NCBI RefSeq assembly: GCF_014905555.1
Contig: NZ_BNGS01000001.1
Span: 372,001-436,000 of the forward strand
Direction: 5' to 3'
Length of the DNA stretch: 64,000 nucleotides
Source: Streptomyces sp. Y2F8-2
GTDB taxonomy: Bacteria; Actinomycetota; Actinomycetes; Streptomycetales; Streptomycetaceae
A program made the position numbers and the translations under genes. The notes beneath the pieces were generated by a model. The model saw only the letters and a list, made by a program, of their open reading frames with translations. It had not been told where the DNA came from and searched no databases. Shown here one piece after another: positions 43,969 through 52,419 of this stretch. Positions within the stretch are counted from its first letter, which is position 1, and each line of letters starts with the position of its first letter.

Positions 43969-44262
43969 GACACACAAGGACCACGGAACCAGGGCACGAA
44001 AAGACCTACGAGACGGGTTCCGGTCGACCTTCCGGTCTTTCGACCTTCCAGCCTGTCGACCGTCGATGTCGGCCACAGCGGAAGCCTAAACTTCACGCCC
44101 CAGTCGGCATCTCCGGTCGAGTTCCTTCACTCGCCTCGTAGGCAACTTCTAGGTTAGGACTTCTGCGGCCGGATGGAAGACCCCGAACCATGATTTTTAT
44201 ATTTTTTTCGGGCATATCACCCACCCGTAGCCCGGACCCGTCGCCCGGACCCGTCACCCCGC
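43969..44262. other. Intergenic region with an AT-rich tract
   Basis: Between the convergent KstR-like and ferredoxin genes. A strikingly T-rich run, ATGATTTTTATATTTTTTTC, lies around 44189-44208 with only weak hairpins beside it. It is the most AT-rich point I see in the window and probably serves as a transcription end or a nucleoid-protein binding patch. Confidence 0.45.
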
Positions 44263-44496
44263 CTACTCCCCCGGCGGGAACACCGGCTCCCCGCTTCCCG
44301 CCAGCGTGATCACGATGGCCTCCACCGGGCAGTTCTCCGCCGCCTGAAGGATCTGCTCCCCCGCGTCGGCGTACGGTGTGACGGGATGGGACTGGCGGGC
44401 CGAGTCGAGGCGGAAGGCGCCGGACGCCTGGTGCACGCACTGCGCCGAGCCGATGCAGACCGAGCGGTCGACCTCGATGCGCCAACGGTCTCCCAT
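44263..44496 (-). CDS. Single-cluster ferredoxin
   Basis: A 77-residue ferredoxin of the short actinobacterial type that donates electrons to P450s. Cluster ligands are in RSVCIGSAQCVHQASGAF and AAENCPVEAIVI; the CxxxxxC spacing with a single later CP suggests a 3Fe-4S cluster. The ATG lies three bases after the aldehyde dehydrogenase stop (TAG CCC ATG), so both come from one mRNA. In the sterol-regulon model it would serve the CYP125-like P450 at 52747, although that gene is 8 kb away. Confidence 0.92.
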   Translation of the reverse strand: MGDRWRIEVDRSVCIGSAQCVHQASGAFRLDSARQSHPVTPYADAGEQILQAAENCPVEAIVITLAGSGEPVFPPGE

Positions 44497-44499
44497 GGG

Positions 44500-45960
44500 C
44501 TACGCCTCCCCGTACCCGGCCGGCAGATGGATCATCTTGTGCTCCAGGTACTCGCCGTACCCCTCGGGGCCGAACTCCCGCCCGAGCCCGGAGTTCTTGT
44601 AGCCGCCGAAGGGGCCGAGCATGTCGAGACTGAAGGTGTTCACCGAGTACGTCCCGGTACGGACCTGCCGGGCGACCTCGATGCCGTGCTCCACGTCCGC
44701 CGTCCACACGCTGCCGCTCAGCCCGTAGTCGGAGTCGTTCGCGATCTTCACGGCCTCGCTCTCGTCACCGTAGGGCAGCAGGCATATGACGGGCCCGAAG
44801 ATCTCCTCCCGGGCGATCCGCATGGAGTTGTCCACGTCGCCGAAGAGCGTCGGCTCCACGTACCAGCCACGCTCCAGACCCGCGGGCCGCCCGCCGCCGG
44901 TGAGGATCTTCGCCCCCTCCTCCTGGCCGATGCGGATGTAGTCGAGGTTGCGCTGCTGCTGCCGCCGCGCCACCAGCGGCCCGACCTGCGTCGCGGGGTC
45001 CAGCGGGTCACCGACGACGAGGGCGCTCGCCGCGGCGGCGAAGGCGTCGGCGAACTCGTCGTAGCGCGAGCGCGGCACCAGGATGCGGGTCTGGGCGACG
45101 CAGGCCTGGCCGTTGTTCATCCAGGCGGCCGGGACGACCCCCGCCACGGTCGTCCCGACGTCCGCGTCCGGCAGCACCACGGCCGCCGACTTCCCACCCA
45201 GCTCCAGGGTCACGCGCGTCAGGTTCCGCGCGGCGACCTCCATGACCCGCTTGCCGGCCGCGACCGAGCCGGTGAAGGACACCTTGTCGATCCCCGAATG
45301 CCCCACGAGATACTCACTGACCTCGCGGTCCGCGGGCAGGATCGACAGCACACCCTCGGGCAGCCCGGCCTCACGGGCGATCTCACCGAGGAGGTACGCG
45401 TCGAGCGGAGACTCGGGCGACGGCTTCAGCACCACCGTGCAGCCGGTGAGCAGCGCGGGCGCGAGCTTGGCGGCGGCCACGAACTGCGGCACGTTCCACG
45501 GCACGACGGCCGCCACCACCCCGACCGGCTCGCGCCGCACCAGGATCCTCCCGAGAACGCCGTCCCGCCGTTCCTCATACGTGAAGTCGCGCGCGATCGT
45601 GATCGCCGCGTCCCACACCATCATCGCGCCGAGCGCCTGCGCGAGGACGCTCCAGGAGTACGGGGAGCCGTTCTCGCAGGAGATCACGCGGGCGATCTCC
45701 TCGTGCCGTACCGCGATCGCGTCCTTGATCCTCGTCACGACCCCGATCCGCTCGTCGAGCGCCATCCGCGGCCAGGGCCCCTCGTCGAAAGCGCGGCGCG
45801 CCACGGCGACGGCCCGGTCGACGTCCTCCCGCGAGGCGTGCGGCACCCGCCCGATGACCTCTTCCGTGTGCGGGGAGACCACCTCGATGACGTCCTCACC
45901 CAGGGGGTCGGTCAACTCCCCGCCGATGAACAGCTGTCCGTGTTCCACGAGCTCGGTCAT
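44500..45960 (-). CDS. NAD(P)-dependent aldehyde dehydrogenase
   Basis: A 486-residue aldehyde dehydrogenase. It has the cofactor-binding VVPWNVPQFVAAAKLAPALL and VSFTGSVAAGKRV, the general-base region VTLELGGKSAAVVLPDAD and the catalytic Cys in WMNNGQACVAQTRILVP. It resembles the mycobacterial Rv0223c group, reported as KstR-controlled. ATG 45960 follows AGGAGG; the ORF extension to 46290 is unconserved. Two palindromes, TCTGA-N7-TCAGA (45995) and CAGAACTG-N4-CAGTTCTG (46008), overlap just upstream. Its likely job is oxidising the aldehyde formed after P450 hydroxylation of a sterol side chain; this is inference. Confidence 0.92.
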   Translation of the reverse strand: MTELVEHGQLFIGGELTDPLGEDVIEVVSPHTEEVIGRVPHASREDVDRAVAVARRAFDEGPWPRMALDERIGVVTRIKDAIAVRHEEIARVISCENGSPYSWSVLAQALGAMMVWDAAITIARDFTYEERRDGVLGRILVRREPVGVVAAVVPWNVPQFVAAAKLAPALLTGCTVVLKPSPESPLDAYLLGEIAREAGLPEGVLSILPADREVSEYLVGHSGIDKVSFTGSVAAGKRVMEVAARNLTRVTLELGGKSAAVVLPDADVGTTVAGVVPAAWMNNGQACVAQTRILVPRSRYDEFADAFAAAASALVVGDPLDPATQVGPLVARRQQQRNLDYIRIGQEEGAKILTGGGRPAGLERGWYVEPTLFGDVDNSMRIAREEIFGPVICLLPYGDESEAVKIANDSDYGLSGSVWTADVEHGIEVARQVRTGTYSVNTFSLDMLGPFGGYKNSGLGREFGPEGYGEYLEHKMIHLPAGYGEA

Positions 45961-45994
45961 GGCGACTGCCTCCTGCGGAGCCGGCGGTACCGTA

Positions 45995-46011
45995 TCTGAC
46001 GGCATTTCAGA
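45995..46011. promoter_or_regulatory. TCTGA-N7-TCAGA palindrome before the aldehyde dehydrogenase gene
   Basis: TCTGACGGCATTTCAGA has perfect 5-bp arms and lies 35 bases upstream of the ATG at 45960. It overlaps the adjacent CAGAACTG dyad by four bases, so two regulators may compete here. Confidence 0.7.
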
Positions 46012-46027
46012 ACTGATACCAGTTCTG
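46008..46027. promoter_or_regulatory. KstR-related dyad before the aldehyde dehydrogenase gene
   Basis: CAGAACTG-ATAC-CAGTTCTG is a perfect 8-bp inverted repeat. The minus-strand reading CAGAACTGGTATCA matches the KstR box at all but two defined positions. AGAAC half-sites are shared with the MBL, FadA5-like and KstR-like upstream regions. Confidence 0.5.
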
Positions 46028-46307
46028 GTCCAACTAAGCCAGGTTCGGGGCCGAATAGGCCCCCACCAGCGGGTTTGCCTCATGTGGGGGTGCCGCCAAG
46101 CCGCGCCGGCCATGGCCGGCGAGACAGGCGGTGCGATCTCGGATCGTGTGTCTCGGGGCGCGCTCCGGCGCGGTCCCGGCGGGCCGAGCACGCGGCCGGA
46201 CAGGCCCATTAGGCTTGGCGCTCCGACGGGCGGTCGCCCGCCGCCCGGTGCGGGGTTCGACACTCGTGCGGCTGCCCCGCACCACCACACCCGAGGACGG
46301 CAACCGA
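46028..46307. other. Divergent intergenic region between ALDH and GDPD genes
   Basis: No gene is supported. The open plus-strand frame upstream of GTG 46308 lacks similarity. Several GC-rich inverted repeats (for example GCCGCGCCGGCCATGGCCGG) are present, and CATTAGGCTTGGC near 46207 could form part of the GDPD promoter. Confidence 0.4.
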
Positions 46308-47003
46308 GTGTCTTTCTTCACCATCGGCCACCGCGGTGTCATGGCTGCCGAGCCGGAGAACACCCTGCGCTCCTTCCTGCGGGCCGAACGCGAGGGGCTG
46401 GACGGCATCGAACTCGACCTGCACCTGAGCAAGGACGGCCGGCTTGTCGTCATGCACGACGAGACCCTGGACCGCACGACGGACGGCTCCGGTCCGATCG
46501 CCGACCAGGAGTTGCGGAAGCTCAAGGAGCTCGACGCCGGTCTCGGCGAGCGCATCCCGACGTTCGAGGAGGTGCTGGACGCCGTCGGGCCGACGCTGCC
46601 GATCCAGGCGGAGATCAAGGACGTGGCCGCCGCCCGGTCGCTGGCCAAGGTGCTCACCGACCGCGACCTGCTGGACCGGGTCTCGGTGCTGTCGTTCCAC
46701 GACGTGGCGCTGGTCGAGATCCACAACCTCCTGCCGCAGGCCCGCACCGTGCTGGTGGCAGGTCCCAGCGCGCACCGCGACACCTTCGTCGGCCGCGCCC
46801 AGAGGGTCGGTTCCACCCTGGTCAGCGTGGAGCTGCGCCAGCTGAACCGGGCCATCGTGGAGAAGTGCGGCGCCGCCGGCATCGACGTGATGGCCTGGAC
46901 CGTCAACGACGAGCGCGACCTGGCACTGGCCCGGGCGCTCGGCCTGGTGGGCTGCGTGACCGACCAGCCCGGCATGAAGCGGCTGGCCGAGGCCACGGCC
47001 TGA
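46308..47003 (+). CDS. Glycerophosphodiester phosphodiesterase
   Basis: A 231-residue TIM-barrel enzyme that hydrolyses glycerophosphodiesters to glycerol-3-phosphate and an alcohol. Hallmarks are IGHRGVMAAEPENTLRSF with the catalytic His, GIELDLHLSKDGRLVVMHDE with metal-binding Glu/Asp and second His, and EIKDVAAARSL, ending AWTVNDERDLALA. No signal peptide is seen, so it is cytoplasmic. GTG 46308 follows GAGGACGG. It stands alone; no KstR-type site is visible immediately upstream. Confidence 0.93.
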   Translation: MSFFTIGHRGVMAAEPENTLRSFLRAEREGLDGIELDLHLSKDGRLVVMHDETLDRTTDGSGPIADQELRKLKELDAGLGERIPTFEEVLDAVGPTLPIQAEIKDVAAARSLAKVLTDRDLLDRVSVLSFHDVALVEIHNLLPQARTVLVAGPSAHRDTFVGRAQRVGSTLVSVELRQLNRAIVEKCGAAGIDVMAWTVNDERDLALARALGLVGCVTDQPGMKRLAEATA

Positions 47004-47084
47004 CCTCGGGACCCCTGCCGGCAACGACGGTTTTCCAGCTGGTCGGCGCAGGCCGGGGCGGAGCTTCGTCCGGCCGCTCTGATG

Positions 47085-47098
47085 TGAAACCAGTTCTA
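47085..47098. promoter_or_regulatory. KstR-type operator upstream of the MBL-fold hydrolase gene
   Basis: On the minus strand TAGAACTGGTTTCA matches TNNAACNNGTTNNA exactly. It ends 43 bases before the start at 47142, overlapping the expected promoter. Confidence 0.65.
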
Positions 47099-47141
47099 GT
47101 TATAGTGGGCCATGGCGAAGGGTGGGCGGGGTGGAGGCGCG

Positions 47142-48197
47142 ATGACGACGAGTCAGGGCGGGGAGCCGGTGACACAGGTGCGCGACCACGGCGGGGGCGT
47201 ACGGTCCTTCAGGGTTCCCATCCCGGACAACCCTCTCGGCCACACCCTCGTCCACCTCGTCGACACCGACCGCGGCCCGGTGCTGATCGACACCGGCTGG
47301 GACGACCCGGACTCCTGGGACGCGCTCACGCGGGGCCTGGCGGCGTGCGGCGCCTCACCCGCCGAGGTCTTCGGCGTCGTCATCACGCACCACCACCCCG
47401 ACCACCACGGCCTGTCCGGCAGGGTCCGCGAGGCGTCCGGCGCGTGGGTCGCGATGCACGCGGCGGACACCGCGGTCGTACGGCGGACCCGCGAGACCCG
47501 CCCCGAGCGCTGGTACGCGTACATGGCCGACAAGCTGGCCGCGGCGGGCGCTCCCGAGGAGCACCTGGCCCCGCTGCGCGCCGCGCGCGGCCGCCGGGCC
47601 CTGCCGGGCCTCACCCCCGCGCTGCCCGACCGTGAGATCGTCCCCGGGGAACTTCTCGACCTCCCCGGGCGCCGCCTGCGCGCGATCTGGACGCCGGGGC
47701 ACACTCCCGGCCACGTCTGCCTCCACCTGGAGGAGGACCACCCCGCCGGACTGCCCGGCCACGGCCGCCTGTTCTCGGGCGACCACCTCCTCCCCGAGAT
47801 CACCCCGCACATCGGCCTGTACGAGGACCCGGACGACACCACCGCGACCGACCCGCTCGGCGACTACCTCGACTCCCTCGAGCGCGTAGGCCGCCTGGAG
47901 CCCGCCGAGGTGCTGCCGGCCCATCAGCACCCGTTCACCGACGCGCCGGGCCGCGTACGGGAGTTGCTGGCGCACCACGGGGAGCGGCTGACCGGGCTGC
48001 TGACCCTGCTGTCCGCCCCGCTCACCCCTTGGCAGCTCGCCGAGCGCATGGAGTGGAACCGTCCCTGGGAGCAGATCCCGTACGGCTCACGGCACATCGC
48101 GGTCGCGGAGGCCGAGGCCCATCTGCGCCGGCTGGTGAAGCTGGGCCGGGCGGAGGCGGTGGCGGGGAGCGATCCGGTGGCGTACGTGACGGCGTGA
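47142..48197 (+). CDS. MBL-fold metallo-hydrolase
   Basis: A 351-residue metallo-beta-lactamase-fold hydrolase of the glyoxalase II/lactonase type. The metal site is VVITHHHPDHHGLSGRVREA; further ligands are in IWTPGHTPGHVCLHLEEDHP and LFSGDHLLPEITPHIG. The C-terminal about 90 residues form a helical cap. ATG 47142 is preferred because GGGGTGGAGG precedes it; ATG 47112 would add ten Gly/Lys-rich residues. A consensus KstR box lies 44 bases upstream, so a thioester or lactone substrate from sterol or fatty-acid catabolism is plausible. Confidence 0.88.
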   Translation: MTTSQGGEPVTQVRDHGGGVRSFRVPIPDNPLGHTLVHLVDTDRGPVLIDTGWDDPDSWDALTRGLAACGASPAEVFGVVITHHHPDHHGLSGRVREASGAWVAMHAADTAVVRRTRETRPERWYAYMADKLAAAGAPEEHLAPLRAARGRRALPGLTPALPDREIVPGELLDLPGRRLRAIWTPGHTPGHVCLHLEEDHPAGLPGHGRLFSGDHLLPEITPHIGLYEDPDDTTATDPLGDYLDSLERVGRLEPAEVLPAHQHPFTDAPGRVRELLAHHGERLTGLLTLLSAPLTPWQLAERMEWNRPWEQIPYGSRHIAVAEAEAHLRRLVKLGRAEAVAGSDPVAYVTA

Positions 48198-48240
48198 AAA
48201 AGCGCCGGCACGGCGCGTTCCGCGGCCGGTACCCAGACAC

Positions 48241-48723
48241 ATGGACGACATCGAAGACATGGAAAACATGGACCCCTTGGAACGCCTTCTGGCCGAACGC
48301 GCCTGTGAGCGCCTCGTCATCGACTTCGTCCGCCGCCTCGACCTGGGCGAGCCCTCCTCCGTGGCCGAGCTGTTCACCGAGGACGGCGTCTGGCAGTGGC
48401 CGGCACCGGGAGACGGGCGGCGGTCCGAGGGACGGGAAGCACTGCGGGAGTACTTCGGGTCACGGCCGGCGGACCGGCTCTCGCGCCGGATCATGTCCAA
48501 CATCCTCGTCACGGTGACGTCGCCGGACACGGCCGAGGCCACGTCGTACTTCACGACGTACCGCGTCGACGGCTACTCCGGCGCCATGGTGCCGCCCGGC
48601 CCGCCGGTCCAGGTCGGCCACTACGAGGACACGTTCCGCAAGTCCGACGGCGCCTGGCTGCTCGCCTCGCGGACCCTCCACCTGCCCTTCGGCGGCCCGA
48701 CCACACGGCTCCCGGCCGGCTGA
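48241..48723 (+). CDS. SnoaL-like (NTF2-fold) protein
   Basis: A 160-residue protein with a single SnoaL_4/NTF2-type domain: ERACERLVIDFVRRLDLGEP, VAELFTEDGVWQWP, GREALREYFGSRPA and GHYEDTFRKSDGAWLLASRT. This alpha+beta cone fold occurs in dehydratases, isomerases and ring hydroxylation partners, so the function cannot be fixed. It follows the MBL hydrolase gene by 43 bases and may be cotranscribed with it. ATG 48241 is used; no strong binding site is seen. Confidence 0.8.
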   Translation: MDDIEDMENMDPLERLLAERACERLVIDFVRRLDLGEPSSVAELFTEDGVWQWPAPGDGRRSEGREALREYFGSRPADRLSRRIMSNILVTVTSPDTAEATSYFTTYRVDGYSGAMVPPGPPVQVGHYEDTFRKSDGAWLLASRTLHLPFGGPTTRLPAG

Positions 48724-48738
48724 GGCCTGTCTTCCGGA

Positions 48739-49428
48739 TCAGCGCCGGAGCAGCGCGCGGACCAACGCCTCGGCCTCCCCGAGGGCTTCGACCTCGCGGT
48801 CGCTCATGGTGGGATTCGCCGTGCGGCGACTGCGGGCCTGCGCCAGACCCTCCTCGGTGAGCGCCGAGGCACCGGCCTGGCCCGCCGGCATGGCGCCCAG
48901 CAGTTCGCGCACGCCGTCCACGTGAGGTTCGCCGACCACGGCGGCCTGCGCCAGGATCACCGCGGACATGCCCCAGTCAAGCCCGGGCGCCCCCTCCTCG
49001 ACGTTGGCCCAGTCGATGACCCTGGGGCCGTCCGCGGTCGTGATCACGTTCAGCGGGTGGGGATCGAGATGGAGGATGCGGACGGCCGGGGCGGCGGAGC
49101 GGCGGGCGGGGAGCGCGTGCAGCTCGCGCAGCAGCCGGGCGAGGATCGCGCCGGCCTCCTCGGGGCCGAGGCGGCCGGCCACGAGCGCGTCCAGCATCGT
49201 CGGGCCGTACAGCCGCTCCATCACGAGGTCGCCGCGCGTCGCAGCGCGGACGCCGGGCACAGGGTAGCCGTGGTCGCGGAGGTGCCCCATCACCAGGGCC
49301 TCGGCGGCCGCGTCCCCGTGCGGGTGCCGGTAGCGGCGCAGCACCCAGGTCCCGTCGATCTCGTACACGTCCGCACTGCGACCGGACCCGAGCAGCCTTC
49401 CGGGCTTCACGCCTGCGACCCCGGTCAC
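48739..49428 (-). CDS. Phosphotransferase of the APH (aminoglycoside/choline kinase) family
   Basis: A 229-residue kinase-like protein. The nucleotide loop is GRLLGSGRSADVYEI, the catalytic loop ILHLDPHPLNVITTADGPRV and the metal Asp follows in IDWANVEEGAPGLDWGMS. No hydrophobic segment is present. GTG 49428 with GGCGGAG upstream is preferred over ATG 49509. It is convergent with the SnoaL-like gene. Substrates of such solitary APH-fold proteins are usually small metabolites; nothing here indicates resistance. Confidence 0.85.
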   Translation of the reverse strand: MTGVAGVKPGRLLGSGRSADVYEIDGTWVLRRYRHPHGDAAAEALVMGHLRDHGYPVPGVRAATRGDLVMERLYGPTMLDALVAGRLGPEEAGAILARLLRELHALPARRSAAPAVRILHLDPHPLNVITTADGPRVIDWANVEEGAPGLDWGMSAVILAQAAVVGEPHVDGVRELLGAMPAGQAGASALTEEGLAQARSRRTANPTMSDREVEALGEAEALVRALLRR

Positions 49429-49823
49429 ATCTCCGCCCCCGTTCGTGCGGCGCGGGTCACACCGCACGATTTCGCACCGTATACCCGCTATTGGCGATAA
49501 GTGACCCAAACCGTGACGAGCCCCACGTGACCACCGTCACCTACGATGCCCGGCCGTAGATCGACTCGCATGGCATGCCTACGCCAATTGCCCGCGCGAC
49601 CTGCGGTTTGAGAGCCAGGTCACACACGAGACTTTTCCGACGGGTGCGACCACAACTAGTAAAAGGGGTCATTGCGGACATCTCGCCGGCCTGCTTCTCT
49701 GGATGACGTCGCCAGGCGCCGACGAGCCCACCCGGGTCGCGGCGCCGACGCATGCCCCCCACCGCGTTCCTCGTGGTTCCGGCATGTTCGCGGCCCCCAT
49801 GTACCCGAACGAAAAGGTTTCCT
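49429..49823 (+). other. Long leader and promoter region of the SLT protein gene
   Basis: This 395-base region has no supported gene. TACGAT at 49542-49547 is a plausible -10, giving a leader of about 270 bases before GTG 49824. Three direct GTGAC repeats and an inverted GTCAC lie immediately upstream (49501-49540). I looked for the ydaO/c-di-AMP riboswitch common before Streptomyces wall-hydrolase genes and did not recognise it. Confidence 0.5.
49501..49540. promoter_or_regulatory. Cluster of GTGAC repeats before the SLT gene promoter
   Basis: GTGAC occurs at 49501, 49513 and 49527 in direct orientation; GTGAC-N4-GTCAC at 49527-49540 forms a dyad. The MtrA response regulator, which controls wall-hydrolase genes in actinobacteria, binds direct GTNAC-type repeats, so it is a candidate; this is inference. 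Confidence 0.4.
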
Positions 49824-50252
49824 GTGACCGTCTCCTTCATCCGCCGCATCGCTTCCCCGAAGAAGGCCATCGCCGCCACCGCCGTCGCCGCCGCCGCCAC
49901 CGGCGCGCTGCTCACCTCGGCGCCCGCCCAGGCCGCCACCCCGACCTCGGCGTCCGGCTCGGCCTCTTCCGCCCAGGCGATCGCGCACCAGATGATCCCG
50001 GACCCGGCGCAGTACGAAGCGTTCAACAAGATCGTCTCGCATGAGAGCGGCTGGAACCCCCACGCCACCAACGCCTCCTCCGGCGCCTACGGCCTGGTCC
50101 AGGCGCTGCCCGCCTCGAAGATGGCGTCCGCCGGCTCGGACTGGAAGACCAACCCGGCGACCCAGATCAAGTGGGGCCTGGACTACATGAACTCCCGCTA
50201 CGGCAGCCCCGCGGCGGCGTGGAACTTCTGGTCCACCCACCACTGGTACTGA
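49824..50252 (+). CDS. Secreted SLT-domain (lytic transglycosylase-like) protein
   Basis: A 142-residue secreted protein from GTG 49824. The signal peptide is RRIASPKKAIAATAVAAAAT ending TSAPAQAA. After a short Ser/Ala linker comes a compact SLT domain: FNKIVSHESGWNPHATNASS with the catalytic Glu, GAYGLVQALPASKMASAG and IKWGLDYMNSRYGSPAAAWN, ending HHWY. It should cleave peptidoglycan glycan strands outside the cell. The small size matches the single-domain transglycosylase-like proteins of Streptomyces. A long leader precedes it and a strong terminator follows. Confidence 0.93.
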   Translation: MTVSFIRRIASPKKAIAATAVAAAATGALLTSAPAQAATPTSASGSASSAQAIAHQMIPDPAQYEAFNKIVSHESGWNPHATNASSGAYGLVQALPASKMASAGSDWKTNPATQIKWGLDYMNSRYGSPAAAWNFWSTHHWY

Positions 50253-50317
50253 TAGAGCCGGTCCACGCGACCACAGCGGTCCCGAGCGACCACACAGGTC
50301 CCACGACCGACCGCACG

Positions 50318-50352
50318 AAGGCGGCGGCCCCCGAATCCGGGGCCGCCGCCTT
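50318..50352. terminator. Bidirectional terminator between the SLT and lipase genes
   Basis: AAGGCGGCGGCCCC (50318-50331) and its complement GGGGCCGCCGCCTT (50339-50352) form a 14-bp stem; the A and T ends make it usable in both directions. It separates the convergent SLT gene and lipase gene. Confidence 0.85.
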
Positions 50353-50365
50353 CGGCGTGTTCCGG

Positions 50366-51628
50366 TCAGCGGCGCACCGCGTCGAAGAACCGCACCACCT
50401 GCGGCGCCGACACGACGAACGACCCGAAGTGGTCCACCTGCCCCTGGTTCACGAGCCGCACCCGCCCGCCGTGCCCGGTGAGTCCGGCGGCGCAGCTGCG
50501 CGCGTTCCCGATCGGCACGTCGGTGTCGGCCGCCCCCGCGTACAGCCGCACCGGCACCTCGGGCTTCCAGTCGCAGGTGCCGTCGGCCGCACGCATCGCG
50601 GTCCGCAGCGCACCGCTCGGATGCCGCATCCGCTCGTGGAAAGCGGGCGTGAGCAGCTCGCTCACCCTGGGCGCCAGCGCCTTGACGACGTCCTCGTCCG
50701 CGTGGGTGCCGTCGAAGAGGGCCTCCACCCGGTCCGCATACGGGGCGCGGAACACCTCGAACGGCTTGTCGTAGAGGTGGTGCAGGCGGTTCTGCGCGAC
50801 CAGCCAGTACGCGGTGTACAGCACACCACTGGTGTCGTTGACCCGGCCGTCGAACAGCGCCGGGACCTCCTGGCCCTCGATGTCGTACGGGCCGCTGACG
50901 GGCGCCAGTGCCTTGAGCCGGAACGTCCGGTCGGCCCCCTGCCGCAGCGCGCGTCCGAGCGCCATCGCGACCTGCCCGCCCTGGGAGAAGCCCGTCGCAT
51001 AGACGTCGCCGGTGAGCGGCCGGCCGAGGCGGGCGGCCGCCGTACGGGCCGCGCGCAGCATGTCGACGGACGCCGTGACGGAGGAGCGGGTGTCCATGTA
51101 GGGGTGTCGGCCGGGGCCCTCGCCGAGGCCCAGATAGTCGGGCGCGGCGACGGCACGGCCGGCGCTCGCGTTCAGGTAGGAGGGGATGCGGCCGAAGTCG
51201 TCGCCCACGGAGGGGGCGTCACCGCGGTACACCATCGTGCCGTGCGTGTCCGACACCAGGTCGAGCCGGTGCGCGCCGCCGGCGGGCAGTGTGAGCAGAC
51301 CGGTGGCAGTGGTGGGTTTCCCGTACGGGTCGACGGTCCGGTACGTCAGCCGGTATCCGGTCACGCCGTACCGCACGGTGTCCGTGGCGATGTCCCGGCC
51401 GGCCAGGAAGGTCCGTACGCCGGTGGCGTCCCGGGACAGGACCGGGGTAAGCGAGACGAGGGTGCCGCGACGGGGCGCTGTCGTGTCCGGCGCGTCCGGC
51501 GTGTGCGTCGCCGCGACCGCGGGGGCCGCGGCGAGGCCCGCGAGCAGGAGGGCCGCGGCGGCGGCGAGCCCGCGTCCGACCGTCCAACTCGTGTGGTTCT
51601 CTTGGTGTTTGCACGTGTCCTCACTCAT
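50366..51628 (-). CDS. Secreted alpha/beta-hydrolase (secretory lipase-like)
   Basis: A 420-residue exported hydrolase. The signal peptide is WTVGRGLAAAAALLLAGLAA followed by APAVAA. The fold shows the nucleophile elbow VYATGFSQGGQVAMALGRAL, the Asp candidate in YAGAADTDVPIGNARSC and the C-terminal His in VNQGQVDHFGSFV. Length and arrangement match fungal/actinobacterial secretory lipases of the LIP type. The ATG at 51628 is the only start giving a full signal peptide. It is divergent from the DUF1275 gene. Substrates are probably lipids or esters. Confidence 0.88.
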   Translation of the reverse strand: MSEDTCKHQENHTSWTVGRGLAAAAALLLAGLAAAPAVAATHTPDAPDTTAPRRGTLVSLTPVLSRDATGVRTFLAGRDIATDTVRYGVTGYRLTYRTVDPYGKPTTATGLLTLPAGGAHRLDLVSDTHGTMVYRGDAPSVGDDFGRIPSYLNASAGRAVAAPDYLGLGEGPGRHPYMDTRSSVTASVDMLRAARTAAARLGRPLTGDVYATGFSQGGQVAMALGRALRQGADRTFRLKALAPVSGPYDIEGQEVPALFDGRVNDTSGVLYTAYWLVAQNRLHHLYDKPFEVFRAPYADRVEALFDGTHADEDVVKALAPRVSELLTPAFHERMRHPSGALRTAMRAADGTCDWKPEVPVRLYAGAADTDVPIGNARSCAAGLTGHGGRVRLVNQGQVDHFGSFVVSAPQVVRFFDAVRR

Positions 51629-51732
51629 GATCCGAGGCTATGGGCCGCCCCGTTCGCCCGGACATCCGAACATCCCCCGCGTCCGGGGTGTACCTGGGTA
51701 CACCGCGCCCGTCCCACTGCCCGGAGGCCTCT

Positions 51733-52419
51733 ATGAGCACTGACACACCGGTGGAGGAACCCGGAACGCGCGGACTGCGTCTGGTCCCCGCGCTCCTCGT
51801 GATGACCGTGATCAGCGGGATCGTCGACGCGGTGAGCTACCTCGGGCTCGGGCACGTCTTCACGGCGAACATGACCGGCAACGTGGTGGTGCTCGGCTTC
51901 GCCGCCGCCGGGGCGCCCGGCTTCTCCACCTCGCACGCGGTGGTCTCGCTGGGGTCGTTCCTGGTGGGGGCGGTGGCGGGCGGCCGCGCGGGCCGGCGGT
52001 ACGGCGGCGGGTCACGGCGCGCCTGGGCCCGGCTGGCGCTCGCGGTCGAGGCGGTGCTGCTCGGGGCGTCGGCGGCGGTCGCCTTCATCGCGCCGGGCAC
52101 CACCACGACCAGGTACACGCTGATCGCGGTGACGGCCTTCGCGATGGGGGTGCGCAACGCGACGGTACGGAAGCTGGCCGTGCCCGACCTGACGACGACC
52201 ACCGTCCTCACCTCGACCCTGACCGGGCTCGCCTCGGACTCCCGGCTCGGCGGGGGCACGGGCAGGCGTTCCCGGCGCCGCGCGGCCTCGGCGATCTCAC
52301 TGCTGGCGGGCGCCGTCCTGGGCGGGTGGCTGGTCGTCCACCACGGCCTGGGCTGGCCCCTGCTGCTCACGGCGGTGGCGACGGCCGTGCTCGCGGTGGT
52401 CGCGTCCGAGCGGGAGTGA
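51733..52419 (+). CDS. DUF1275 (YoaK-like) membrane protein
   Basis: A 228-residue membrane protein with about six helices. The family opening LLVMTVISGIVDAVSYLGLG, then HVFTANMTGNVVVLGFA is clear, with AMGVRNATVRKLAVPDLTTT and VLTSTLTGLA further on. The family is a broadly distributed putative transporter of unknown substrate. ATG 51733 follows GGAGG, so the extension to 51640 is rejected. Confidence 0.9.
   Translation: MSTDTPVEEPGTRGLRLVPALLVMTVISGIVDAVSYLGLGHVFTANMTGNVVVLGFAAAGAPGFSTSHAVVSLGSFLVGAVAGGRAGRRYGGGSRRAWARLALAVEAVLLGASAAVAFIAPGTTTTRYTLIAVTAFAMGVRNATVRKLAVPDLTTTTVLTSTLTGLASDSRLGGGTGRRSRRRAASAISLLAGAVLGGWLVVHHGLGWPLLLTAVATAVLAVVASERE

Noticed and set aside
49548..49823. ydaO/c-di-AMP riboswitch before the SLT gene
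   Set aside because: Expected from other Streptomyces wall-hydrolase genes, but I could not find the conserved loops; only a long leader can be stated.
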